Shown here: piece by piece, positions 8,457-16,136 of the stretch
Layout: the number at the start of each line of letters is the position of its first letter
Numbering within the stretch: the stretch's first letter is position 1
NCBI RefSeq assembly: GCF_015712165.1
Contig: NZ_JADPZX010000001.1
Coordinates: 7,211,501-7,275,500 of the forward strand
Reading direction: 5' to 3'
Source: Streptomyces spinoverrucosus
GTDB taxonomy: Bacteria > Actinomycetota > Actinomycetes > Streptomycetales > Streptomycetaceae
Length of the DNA: 64,000 bases
The notes under the pieces: generated by a model
Told to the model about the DNA's origin: nothing
What the model saw: only the letters and a program-made list of their open reading frames with translations
Databases searched by the model: none
Made by a program: the position numbers and the translations under genes

Positions 8457-10120
8457 CCGGCTCCCGGTATGCCGCCAAGCCCTGGCTGGCGCTGCTCGAC
8501 GAGGCCCAGCGGGCCCCCGTCAGCCCTGCCGACTCGCTGGTGCACGCCCTGCGCCGGGTCGCCGGCGAGGTGCCGGAGCGGACCTTCCTCGCCTACTTCG
8601 ACGGGCGGCTGAGCTATCGCGAGGTCGACGAGCTGAGCGACTCCGTCGCCGGGCACCTCACGGCGCGGGGCCTTGAGCGCGGTGACCGGGTCGCCGTGCT
8701 GCTGCAGAACTCGCCGCACTTCGTGCTCGCCGTGCTGGGCGCCTGGAAGGCGGGCGCGGTGGTCGTGCCGGTCAACCCGATGTACAAGGCGGGGGAGGTC
8801 CGCCATGTGCTGCGGGACGGCGAGGTGGCCGCGCTGATCTGCTCCGACCGGGCCTGGGAGTCGTATCTGCGCGAGACGGCGGCCGACTCGCCGGTGCGGA
8901 TCGTGCTCACCGCCTGCGAGTTGGACTTCCAAACGCGGGGCGACGCGCGCGTGCTGAGCTTCGAGCGTTCGGCGCGGGCCGAGGACGCCGACGACCTGAC
9001 CGCCGTCGCGCGGGCGGGCGACAAGGCCCCCGAGGGGCGCGCGCCCGGCCCCGACGACATCGCGCTGATCAGCTACACGTCCGGCACCAGCGGCACCCCC
9101 AAGGGGGCGACCAACACGCACGGCAACATCATGTACAACGCCGAGCGGCAGCGGACCGGGCTGGGGCTGCCCGAGGCGCCGGTGTACTTCGCGATGGCGC
9201 CGCTGTTCCACATCACCGGGATGGTCTGCCAGTTCGGGGCGTGTCTGAACAGCGCGGGCACGCTGGTGCTGGCGTACCGCTTCGAGGCGGGGGTCGTGCT
9301 GGACGCGTTCGCCGAGCACCGGCCGCACTACACGGTCGGGCCGTCGACCGCCTTCATGGCGCTGGCCGCCCATCCGTCGGTCACCCCGGACCACTTCTCG
9401 TCCTTCCGGATCATCTCCTCCGGCGGGGCGCCACTGCCGCCCGCACTGGTGGAGAAGTTCCGAGCCGGGTTCGGGCCGTACATCCGCAACGGCTACGGGC
9501 TCACCGAGTGCACCGCGCCCTGCGCCTCCGTCCCGCCCGGCCGCGAGGCGCCCGTCGACCCCGCCTCGGGGACGCTCGCCGTGGGCGTGCCCGGGCCCGA
9601 CACCGTCGTGCGGATCGTCGACGACGAGGGCGCGGAGGCGCCGTTCGGCGAACAGGGCGAGATCGTCGTGAGCGGGCCGCAGGTCGTGCCCGGCTACTGG
9701 CGCCGGCCCGACGCCACCGCCGAGACCTTCCCCGGCGGTGAGCTGCGCACCGGGGACATCGGCTTCATGGACGCCGACGGCTGGCTGTACGTCGTCGACC
9801 GCAAGAAGGACATGATCAACGCGTCCGGCTTCAAGGTCTGGCCACGCGAGGTCGAGGACGTCCTCTACACCCATCCGGCGGTGCGCGAGGCCGCGGTCGT
9901 CGGGGTGCCCGACGGCTACCGGGGAGAGACCGTCAAGGCCTACATCAGCCTCCGTCCGGGGGCCGAGTCGGACCCGGACGAACTCGCCGGGTACTGCAAG
10001 GAGAGACTGGCCGCCTACAAGTACCCGCGGCTGGTGGAGATCCTGCCCGACTTGCCGAAGACGGCGAGTGGGAAGATCCTCCGTCGGGAGTTGCGCTCCC
10101 GTTCGCAGGAAAGTCAGTAG
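8453..10120 (+). CDS. AMP-forming acyl-CoA synthetase / AMP-dependent ligase
   Basis: A 555-residue ANL-superfamily enzyme starting at GTG 8453, overlapping the SDR stop by GTGA, with GGGAGG upstream. The P-loop YTSGTSGTPKG begins at Tyr208; NGYGLTEC, the hinge motif around LRTGDIGFMDADGW, and the C-terminal lysine motif PKTASGKILRREL follow. It should activate a carboxylic acid to the adenylate and then the CoA thioester. With the SDR, dehydrogenase and phosphotransferase nearby it forms a fatty- or aryl-acid degradation module. Confidence 0.93.
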   Translation: MTGSRYAAKPWLALLDEAQRAPVSPADSLVHALRRVAGEVPERTFLAYFDGRLSYREVDELSDSVAGHLTARGLERGDRVAVLLQNSPHFVLAVLGAWKAGAVVVPVNPMYKAGEVRHVLRDGEVAALICSDRAWESYLRETAADSPVRIVLTACELDFQTRGDARVLSFERSARAEDADDLTAVARAGDKAPEGRAPGPDDIALISYTSGTSGTPKGATNTHGNIMYNAERQRTGLGLPEAPVYFAMAPLFHITGMVCQFGACLNSAGTLVLAYRFEAGVVLDAFAEHRPHYTVGPSTAFMALAAHPSVTPDHFSSFRIISSGGAPLPPALVEKFRAGFGPYIRNGYGLTECTAPCASVPPGREAPVDPASGTLAVGVPGPDTVVRIVDDEGAEAPFGEQGEIVVSGPQVVPGYWRRPDATAETFPGGELRTGDIGFMDADGWLYVVDRKKDMINASGFKVWPREVEDVLYTHPAVREAAVVGVPDGYRGETVKAYISLRPGAESDPDELAGYCKERLAAYKYPRLVEILPDLPKTASGKILRRELRSRSQESQ

Positions 10121-10146
10121 GACATCACGGAAGGCAGGTGGCGGCA

Positions 10147-10740
10147 GTGCCCAGGACGACGGACCAGGACGGGACGCCTGTGCCGCAGCGGCTGCTGGCC
10201 GCCGCCACCCGGCTCTTCGCCGAGCAGGGCTACGACCGCACCTCGGTGCAGGAGATCGTCGAGGCGGCCGGCGTCACGAAGGGAGCCCTGTACCACTACT
10301 TCGGCTCCAAGGACGACCTGCTGCACGAGGTGTACGCGCGCGTGCTGCGCGTCCAGCAGGAACGCCTGGACGGGTTCGCGGACGCCGACGAGCCGGTCGA
10401 GAAGCGGGTGCGGGACGCGGCCGCCGACGTCGTGGTGACGACCATCGAGAACCTCGACGACGCGATGATCTTCTTCCGCTCCATGCACCATCTGAGCCCC
10501 GAGAAGAACAAGCAGGTCCGCGCCGAGCGCCGGCGCTACCACGAGCGCTTCCGCGCCCTCATCGAGGAGGGCCAGCGGGAGGGCGTGTTCTCCACGGCGA
10601 CCCCGGCCGACCTGGTGGTGGACTACCACTTCGGCTCCATCCACCACCTGTCGACCTGGTACCGCCCCGACGGGCCGCTGAGCCCGCAGCAGGTCGCCGA
10701 CCACCTGGCCGACCTGCTGCTGCGGGCCCTGCGGCCGTAG
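10147..10740 (+). CDS. TetR/AcrR family regulator
   Basis: About 197 residues if translation begins at GTG 10147 (VPRTTDQDGTPVPQRLL); GTG 10138 is an alternative but sits too close to GGAAGG. The N-terminal TetR helix-turn-helix is clear (ATRLFAEQGYDRTSVQEIV, then GVTKGALYHYFGSKDDLL). The C-terminal ligand domain has no recognisable specificity. The gene follows the acyl-CoA ligase by 26 bp and faces the dehydrogenase. It probably represses the flanking operons through the ACCGACCGGT sites at 7629 and 13032. Confidence 0.92.
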   Translation: MPRTTDQDGTPVPQRLLAAATRLFAEQGYDRTSVQEIVEAAGVTKGALYHYFGSKDDLLHEVYARVLRVQQERLDGFADADEPVEKRVRDAAADVVVTTIENLDDAMIFFRSMHHLSPEKNKQVRAERRRYHERFRALIEEGQREGVFSTATPADLVVDYHFGSIHHLSTWYRPDGPLSPQQVADHLADLLLRALRP

Positions 10741-10746
10741 AGACCG

Positions 10747-11961
10747 TCAGAGGTACTTCTTCAGCTCCCGCCGCGCCAGCGACCGCTGGTGCACCTCGTC
10801 GGGGCCGTCCGCGATCATCAGCGTCCGCGCCCCGGCGTACAGCTCGGCCAGCGGGAAGTCCTGGCTCACACCACCCGCGCCGTGCAGCTGGATCGCCTTG
10901 TCGAGGATGCCGACGACCGCGCGCGGCGTGGCGATCTTGATGGCCTGGATCTCCGCGTGGGCGCCCTTGTTGCCGACGGTGTCCATCAGCCAGGCCGTCT
11001 TCAGCACCAGGAGGCGGAGCTGCTCGACCGTCACGCGCGCGTCGGCGATCCAGTTGTGGACCACGCCCTGCTGGGCCAGTGCCTTGCCGAAGGCCGTGCG
11101 GGAGACCGCCCGCCGGCACATCAGCTCGATCGCCCGCTCCGCCATGCCGATCAGCCGCATGCAGTGGTGGATCCGGCCGGGGCCGAGCCGGGCCTGGGCG
11201 ATGGCGAAGCCGCCGCCCTCCTCGCCGATCAGGTTGGACACCGGCACGCGCGCGTGGTCGAAGATCACCTCGGCATGGCCGCCGTGGGAGTGGTCCTCGT
11301 ACCCGAAGACCTGCATGGCCCGCTCGACCGACACACCGGGGGTGTCGCGGGGGACCAGGACCATGGACTGCTGGCGGCGGATGTCCGGCCCGTCCGGGTC
11401 GGTCTTGCCCATCACGATGAAGATCTTGCAGTCCGGGTTCATCGCCCCGGAGATGTACCACTTGCGGCCGGTGATGACGTACTCGTCGCCGTCCCGCTCG
11501 ATGTGCGTGGTGATGTTCGTGGCGTCCGAGGACGCCACCTCGGGCTCGGTCATCGCGAAGGCCGAGCGGATCTCACCGGCCAGCAGCGGCTCCAGCCACT
11601 GCTTCTTCTGCGCGTCGTCGCCGAACTGCGCGAGCACCTCCATGTTCCCGGTGTCCGGCGCGGCGCAGTTCGTCGCGGTGGGCGCGAGGTGCGGGGAGCG
11701 GCCGGTGATCTCGGCGAGCGGGGCGTACTGGAGGTTGGTGAGGCCGGCGCCGTACTCGGCGTCGGGGAGGAAGAGGTTCCACAGGCCCTGCCTGCGCGCC
11801 TGCGCCTTCAGCTCCTCGACGACCCGCGGGGTGTCCCACGGGGAGGCGAGCGCGGCCCGCTGCTCCTCGGCCACGGCCTCGGCCGGGTGGACGTACTCGT
11901 CCATGAAGGCGAGCAGTTTGGCGCGCAGCTCCTCGGTGCGTGCGTCGAACGCGAAGTCCAT
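10747..11961 (-). CDS. Acyl-CoA dehydrogenase family protein
   Basis: A 404-residue FAD-dependent dehydrogenase starting MDFAFDARTEELRAKLLAF behind AGGAAGG. The family signatures FAMTEPEVASSDATNI (flavin-adjacent) and the helix ending QLHGAGGVSQDFPLAELYAGAR are present. It is slightly longer than FadE/acd enzymes and close to the ACAD10/11-like group, which pairs with APH-fold phosphotransferases. The upstream phosphotransferase ends 5 bp before this start, so the two are cotranscribed. It would introduce the alpha-beta double bond of acyl-CoA, possibly of 4-hydroxy acids after phosphorylation. Confidence 0.92.
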   Translation of the reverse strand: MDFAFDARTEELRAKLLAFMDEYVHPAEAVAEEQRAALASPWDTPRVVEELKAQARRQGLWNLFLPDAEYGAGLTNLQYAPLAEITGRSPHLAPTATNCAAPDTGNMEVLAQFGDDAQKKQWLEPLLAGEIRSAFAMTEPEVASSDATNITTHIERDGDEYVITGRKWYISGAMNPDCKIFIVMGKTDPDGPDIRRQQSMVLVPRDTPGVSVERAMQVFGYEDHSHGGHAEVIFDHARVPVSNLIGEEGGGFAIAQARLGPGRIHHCMRLIGMAERAIELMCRRAVSRTAFGKALAQQGVVHNWIADARVTVEQLRLLVLKTAWLMDTVGNKGAHAEIQAIKIATPRAVVGILDKAIQLHGAGGVSQDFPLAELYAGARTLMIADGPDEVHQRSLARRELKKYL

Positions 11962-11966
11962 GCCAG

Positions 11967-12989
11967 TCAGCCTTCCTGAAGAGTTGTCAGACCGTGCTCG
12001 ATGAAGACGGGAACCAGATCGCCGATGCGGTCGAAGCCGCGGCCGACCGTCTGGCCCAGGGTGTAGCGGTAGTGGATGCCCTCCAGGATCACGGCGAGCT
12101 TGAACCAGGCGAACGCCGTGTACCAGGAGACCGCCGAGACATCACGCCCGGAGCGGGCGGCATAGCGCTCGATCAGCTCGGCCGGTGCCGGGTGCCCCGG
12201 GGCTTCGGCGGTCGTGGAGACGGGGGAGTCGGCCGTACCGAGCGGGATGCTGTACATGACCAGCAGGCCGAGGTCGGTCAGCGGGTCGCCCAGCGTGGAC
12301 ATCTCCCAGTCGAGTACCGCCGTGATCTTGTCGTCGGCCCCGATGAGGACGTTGTCGAGGCGGTAGTCGCCGTGCACGACGGTCGGGGCGGGGGAGGTGG
12401 GCAGGGCCCGGCCGAGAGCCGCGTGCAGCTCGTCGATGCCGGCCAGCTCGCGGTTGCGGGAGGCGTCGAGCTGCTTGCCCCAGCGGCGCAGCTGGCGGTC
12501 CAGGAACCCCTCGGGGCGGCCGAAGTCGGCGAGAGAGACCTCCTGCGGGTCCACCGCGTGCAGGTCCACGAGCGTGTCCACCAGGGACAGGATCACCTCG
12601 CGGGTGCGTTCGGGGCCGAGTGGGGCGAGCTGGTCGGCGGTGCGGTACGGGGTGCCCTCGACGAACTCCATGACGTAGAACGGCGCCCCGAGCACCTCCT
12701 CGTCCTCGCACAGCAGCACCGTGCGCGGCACCGGGACCTTTGTCGGGCCGAGGGCGCTGATCACACGGTGCTCGCGCTTCATGTCGTGCGCGGTGGCCAG
12801 GACGTGGCCGAGCGGAGGCCGGCGTACCACCCACCGCGAGACGCCGTCGGAGACCGCGTAGGTGAGGTTCGACCGTCCGCCCTCGATCAGCCGGCCGGTC
12901 AGCGGGCCGTGCACCAGACCGGGCCGCTCGCGGTCGAGCAGGCCGCGCAGCCGGACGGGATCGAGGCCTGGCGGGTGGTCGGAAGCCAT
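11967..12989 (-). CDS. APH-fold phosphotransferase family protein
   Basis: A 340-residue kinase-like protein from ATG 12989 (MASDHPPGLDPVRLRGLL) with TAGGAG upstream. Catalytic loop VVHGDYRLDNVLIG and the Mg-binding VLDWEMSTLGDPLTDLG are intact, so the enzyme should be active. Homologues fused to or paired with ACAD10/11-type dehydrogenases phosphorylate 4-hydroxyacyl-CoA, allowing elimination to the enoyl-CoA; the neighbouring dehydrogenase supports the same role here. An operator-like palindrome lies about 45-60 bp upstream. Confidence 0.9.
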   Translation of the reverse strand: MASDHPPGLDPVRLRGLLDRERPGLVHGPLTGRLIEGGRSNLTYAVSDGVSRWVVRRPPLGHVLATAHDMKREHRVISALGPTKVPVPRTVLLCEDEEVLGAPFYVMEFVEGTPYRTADQLAPLGPERTREVILSLVDTLVDLHAVDPQEVSLADFGRPEGFLDRQLRRWGKQLDASRNRELAGIDELHAALGRALPTSPAPTVVHGDYRLDNVLIGADDKITAVLDWEMSTLGDPLTDLGLLVMYSIPLGTADSPVSTTAEAPGHPAPAELIERYAARSGRDVSAVSWYTAFAWFKLAVILEGIHYRYTLGQTVGRGFDRIGDLVPVFIEHGLTTLQEG

Positions 12990-13028
12990 CGTCGCTCCTA
13001 CGGACGTGTGAACGGGACGCGACCTATG

Positions 13029-13048
13029 ATGCCGACCGGTCGGTATGT
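13029..13048 (-). promoter_or_regulatory. Candidate TetR operator, copy B
   Basis: A perfect 12-bp palindrome CCGACCGGTCGG (13032-13043) with near-symmetric flanks lies upstream of the phosphotransferase start. Read on the minus strand it contains the same 14 bases, ACATACCGACCGGT, as the site before the SDR gene, at nearly the same distance from the start codon. Confidence 0.6.
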
Positions 13049-13158
13049 CGTCCAGAGCGTCGCCCCAACGTGATCGGCGCCACGATAGGCCGACAGCTCC
13101 CCGCACGGGAGGCCGGGGAGCTGTCGAGGGGCGATTGTCGGCCGGGGACGGCTCCGTG

Positions 13159-13455
13159 TCAGTGGTCGTCCCAGTGGCCGTCGTGCTCGGCGTGCCGGTG
13201 GCCGTCGTGCAGGTAGTCCATGTGGTCGCCGTGCGGCACCCGCATGTGGCCGCAGTCCTCGCCGTGCTGGTGGTCGTGGCCTTCGTGGGCGGTGTGGCCC
13301 GACGGTTCGCACTCGTCCCAGTGGCCGTCGTGGGCGCGGTGCAGGTGGCCGTCGTGCGCGTAGTCGATGTGGTCGCCGTGCGGGACCTCGGCGTGGCCGC
13401 AGGCCGGGCCGTGGGTGTGCGGGTGGGTGGCGTGTTCCTGGTGCAGGGTGGTCAT
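13159..13455 (-). CDS. Small histidine-rich putative metal-binding protein
   Basis: A 98-residue protein from ATG 13455 with GAAGG 9 bases upstream (MTTLHQEHATHPHTHGPACGH). Roughly a third of residues are His or Asp. Two copies of a module of about 22 residues are visible: VPHGDHIDYAHDGHLHRAHDGH and VPHGDHMDYLHDGH plus RHAEHDGHWD, separated by a segment with HGEDCGH. No signal peptide or membrane segment is seen. Such proteins bind or store Zn, Ni or Cu; the metal is unknown. No Zur- or Nur-like box was recognised upstream. Confidence 0.82.
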   Translation of the reverse strand: MTTLHQEHATHPHTHGPACGHAEVPHGDHIDYAHDGHLHRAHDGHWDECEPSGHTAHEGHDHQHGEDCGHMRVPHGDHMDYLHDGHRHAEHDGHWDDH

Positions 13456-13639
13456 GGCGTTCACCTTCGGGTGCGGGGTGACGGACGACCGAAAGGCTGC
13501 CACGGGAAGAGGGCGAATTCGGGCATCCGGGACTTCGTGGCGTCCGAGTTCCCCGGCGGCCGCCGGCAAGGGCCTGGCCCACCTGCGGGCCTGACATGAC
13601 GACCGCCCCAGAAGACCGGCCCGACATGAAACGACCGCC

Positions 13640-13963
13640 TCAGAAGACCAGCGCCGACGCACACACGGCCAGGGCCACCGTGCACACGGCCGCCGCGGCG
13701 GCGTACCGCGGTGTCAGGGCCGCCGGGCGGCCGGATGCCGCGAGGGCGCGGATACGGCCGTGCGCGACCAGCAGAAAGCCCAGCCACAGGATGCAGCACA
13801 GGGCGCAGACGATGATCCGGGGCGCGGAAAGGCCACCGTGCAGGGCCGTGCGTGCCGCGAGCACCGCGGCGACGGTGCCCGAGAGCGTCGTACGCCGCCA
13901 GGCGAGCCGGGTCCGCTCCGGCTGGAGCCCGGGATCCCGTTCCACGGCGTCGGCGGCACTCAC
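13640..13963 (-). CDS. DUF202 family membrane protein (YidG-like)
   Basis: About 107 residues from GTG 13963, whose codon overlaps the preceding gene's TGA (GTGA), so translation is coupled. The sequence has the DUF202 start GLQPERTRLAWRRTTLSGTVAAVLA and three hydrophobic helices (around AALAARTALHGG, IIVCALCCILWLGFLLVA, YAAAAAVCTVALAVCASALVF). It is an inner-membrane protein of unknown function, usually encoded next to a second DUF202 protein, as here. Confidence 0.82.
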   Translation of the reverse strand: MSAADAVERDPGLQPERTRLAWRRTTLSGTVAAVLAARTALHGGLSAPRIIVCALCCILWLGFLLVAHGRIRALAASGRPAALTPRYAAAAAVCTVALAVCASALVF

Positions 13964-14352
13964 CCCTCCCACCCCACGAGCACCACGACGACCATCGCCA
14001 GGGCCACCACCGCGACGACGAGGCTCAGCACCGCCGGGAACCGCGAGACCGGCAGATCCTCGCCCCGCCGCATGGCGCGTTCGCAGCGCACCCAGTGATT
14101 GACCGCCCGCAGGGAGCACAGCACGCCCGCCGCGAGGAGGGCGAGCGCCAGCCCGACCCGCCAGCCCCACCTGAGGTCCGGCAGGAACTGGTCCACCGCG
14201 AATCCGCCGCCGATCAGCGCGAGCGCGGTGCGCAGCCAGGCCAGAAACGTGCGCTCGTTCGCCAGCGAGAACCGGTAGTCGGGTGTGTCGCCCTCCTCCC
14301 GGATCCGCTGGGGTCCGAACCACAGCCGGACGTTTCGCACGAGTTCGATCAC
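13960..14352 (-). CDS. DUF202 family membrane protein (YidH-like)
   Basis: A 130-residue protein from GTG 14352 (VIELVRNVRLWFGPQRIREEG). The conserved DUF202 motif YRFSLANERTFLAWLRTALALIGGG is split by an Arg-flanked helix, followed by two more membrane segments (RVGLALALLAAGVLCSLRAV and VLSLVVAVVALAMVVVVLVG). Together with the overlapping downstream gene it forms a YidH-YidG pair. Function is unknown in the family. Confidence 0.88.
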   Translation of the reverse strand: MIELVRNVRLWFGPQRIREEGDTPDYRFSLANERTFLAWLRTALALIGGGFAVDQFLPDLRWGWRVGLALALLAAGVLCSLRAVNHWVRCERAMRRGEDLPVSRFPAVLSLVVAVVALAMVVVVLVGWEG

Positions 14353-14389
14353 ACGCCCGACCTTATCGGGACGGGTGCGCGGGGCACGG

Positions 14390-14899
14390 TCAGCGCCGGA
14401 ACGCCTCCAGCCGGTGGTACGCCGCCAGTCCGTCCGGCACCCACTGCCACTCGCCGATCCGCCGCCGTACCTCCTCCTCCGGCAGGAAGTCGTGCCAGGC
14501 GACCTCCTCGACCTGCGGGCTGACCGGAAGCTCGCAGCGGACCTCGTACACCGCGGACCACCAGCTGTGGCCGGCGCCGTTGTCGTAGAGGAACTTGAAG
14601 AGATACGAGGGGCGGGGCAGGCCGGTGACGCCGAGCTCCTCCTCGGCCTCGCGCAGCGCCGCGTTGTCGTAGGACTCGCCCGCGCCGACGACGCCGCCGA
14701 CGAACATGTCGTACAGGGAGGGGAAAACCAGCTTGGTGGGCGTGCGGCGGTGCACGAAGACGCGGCCCTCGGCGTCCCGGGCCTGGATGAACACGCACCG
14801 GTGGCGCAGCCCGCGCGCGTACACCTCGCCGCGCGGGGACCGGCCGATGACCCGGTCGTGTTCGTCGACGACGTCGAGGATCTCGTCAGCAGCGCTCAT
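14390..14899 (-). CDS. NUDIX hydrolase (Idi/YfcD-like)
   Basis: A 169-residue protein starting MSAADEILDVVDEHDRVIG at 14899. The Nudix box is complete: GVVGAGE-x7-REAEEELG (residues around 75-95), giving the metal-binding Glu residues. The N-terminal VVDEHDRVIGRSPRGEVYA and HRCVFIQARD resemble the isopentenyl-diphosphate isomerase-like YfcD subgroup. It would hydrolyse a nucleoside-diphosphate-linked substrate. It follows the DMT transporter by 44 bp on the same strand. Confidence 0.9.
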   Translation of the reverse strand: MSAADEILDVVDEHDRVIGRSPRGEVYARGLRHRCVFIQARDAEGRVFVHRRTPTKLVFPSLYDMFVGGVVGAGESYDNAALREAEEELGVTGLPRPSYLFKFLYDNGAGHSWWSAVYEVRCELPVSPQVEEVAWHDFLPEEEVRRRIGEWQWVPDGLAAYHRLEAFRR

Positions 14900-14943
14900 G
14901 GGGTCATCCAAGCACCGTCGGCCTCGACGGCGGCCCCGCCGGA

Positions 14944-15873
14944 TCAGCGGCTCACCGCGCCCTGCAGGGCGGGCACCGGCACGCCGGCCGGTATCACCGT
15001 GCCGCGCGGCATCGCCGGGTGCATGCCGAGGGCGACGATGCCGCTCACGATGGCCGCCAGCCCCGCCGCCTGCCAGGCCAGCGCGCCGGTGTCCATGTGC
15101 AGCCGGTCGCCGAGGAAGCCGACCCCGCAGATGATGCCGGCCAGCGGCTGGGCGGCGGTGAGGGCGGGCAGGGACTTGCGCAGGGGCGCGGTCTCGAAGG
15201 CGCTCTGCACCAGGATCAGGCCGGTGACGCCGATCAGCAGGACGGCGTACGGCTGCCAGGAGGTGAGCAGCCCGCCCATGCCGCTCACGGCGAAGCGGTC
15301 GCCACTGATCCGGGTCAGCGCGTCCTGCACGCCGTACAGCAGGCCGGCCGCCAGGGCCAGCAGCACCGGGCCCGAACTCAGCCGGTTGCGCTTGGCGCGC
15401 ATCGTCAGCAGCAGCGCGAGGCCCCCCATCGCGCCGATGATCAGCCACATCCGCAGCGGATCCGCGACGGCGGCCCCGCTGCGCGGCTGGCCGGCCATGA
15501 TGAACGCGGTCACGCCGCCCGCGAGCAGCGCGAGGCCCGCCCAGCCCTGGCGGCCCAGCGACTGCCGGGTCCGGCGGCGGGACAGGGCGAGGGCGAAGAG
15601 CAGGTTGGTCGCGAGCAGGGGCTCCACGAGGGAGAGCTGTCCCTGGCCGAGCGCGGCCGCGCCGAGGCCCATGCCGACCACCATCAGGGCGATGCCGCCG
15701 AGCCAGCTCGGCACCTTCACGAGGTCCAGCAGCAGTCGGGGGGAGAGGAAGTCGCCGCGGGGCGCCTGCTGGGCCGCGTTCTGCTGGAGGACAAAACCGA
15801 AGCCCAGGCAGCAGGCGGCGCTCACGGCGAGAACCAGGACCAGGACCGACAAGCTGGCTACCTCAATGATCAT
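14944..15873 (-). CDS. DMT superfamily (EamA-type) transporter
   Basis: A 309-residue polytopic protein with about nine to ten hydrophobic helices, starting MIIEVASLSVLVLVLAVSAA. The layout of two inverted EamA-like halves, QLSLVEPLLATNLLFALALSRR and the second half around PALTAAQPLAGIICGVGFLGD, matches drug/metabolite exporters. Substrate unknown. A perfect tandem 21-bp duplication sits immediately upstream of the start and leaves no clear ribosome site, so the start is only moderately certain. Confidence 0.88.
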   Translation of the reverse strand: MIIEVASLSVLVLVLAVSAACCLGFGFVLQQNAAQQAPRGDFLSPRLLLDLVKVPSWLGGIALMVVGMGLGAAALGQGQLSLVEPLLATNLLFALALSRRRTRQSLGRQGWAGLALLAGGVTAFIMAGQPRSGAAVADPLRMWLIIGAMGGLALLLTMRAKRNRLSSGPVLLALAAGLLYGVQDALTRISGDRFAVSGMGGLLTSWQPYAVLLIGVTGLILVQSAFETAPLRKSLPALTAAQPLAGIICGVGFLGDRLHMDTGALAWQAAGLAAIVSGIVALGMHPAMPRGTVIPAGVPVPALQGAVSR

Positions 15874-15880
15874 CGTGGGG

Positions 15881-15922
15881 GGTGTGGGGACCGCGTCAGG
15901 CGGTGTGGGGACCGCGTCAGGC
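15881..15922. repeat. Perfect tandem 21-bp duplication
   Basis: Two exact copies of a 21-bp unit starting GGTGTGGGGACCGCGTC (15881-15901 and 15902-15922), just upstream of the DMT transporter start at 15873. A third partial copy (GGTCACAT) follows. It lies where the promoter or leader of the transporter should be. Confidence 0.85.
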
Positions 15923-16010
15923 GGTCACATCGGTCACGGCGGCCGGCGTGGGAGCCGGGGCGGCGGCGTGACGTTCCCGCAATGGTCAGGGGCCCGATGC
16001 CGTGGCGCTA

Positions 16011-16104
16011 TGACGTACGTCACACTCGTCCCGGTATCGGACGGCCCACGCGCACCTGGTTCGAGTCAACTCACCGGCCAGGACGTGACGTTGACGCGCG
16101 TCAA
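16011..16104. promoter_or_regulatory. Palindrome pair in promoter region of TPR-like gene
   Basis: TGACGTACGTCA (16011-16022) and TTGACGCGCGTCAA (16091-16104) are both perfect palindromes that share TGACG half-sites. Further GACGT and TTGACG copies lie up to 16121, just before the start at 16137. They look like binding sites for a dimeric regulator, or overlapping -35 elements. Confidence 0.45.
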
Positions 16105-16136
16105 GACGTCGCAAAGCTTGACGATAACCCTTGGCT

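Noticed and set aside
12998..13627. Long minus-strand frame over the His-rich gene
   Set aside because: It is a frame-shifted shadow with Arg/Pro-rich content; the His-rich frame has a proper ATG and ribosome site.
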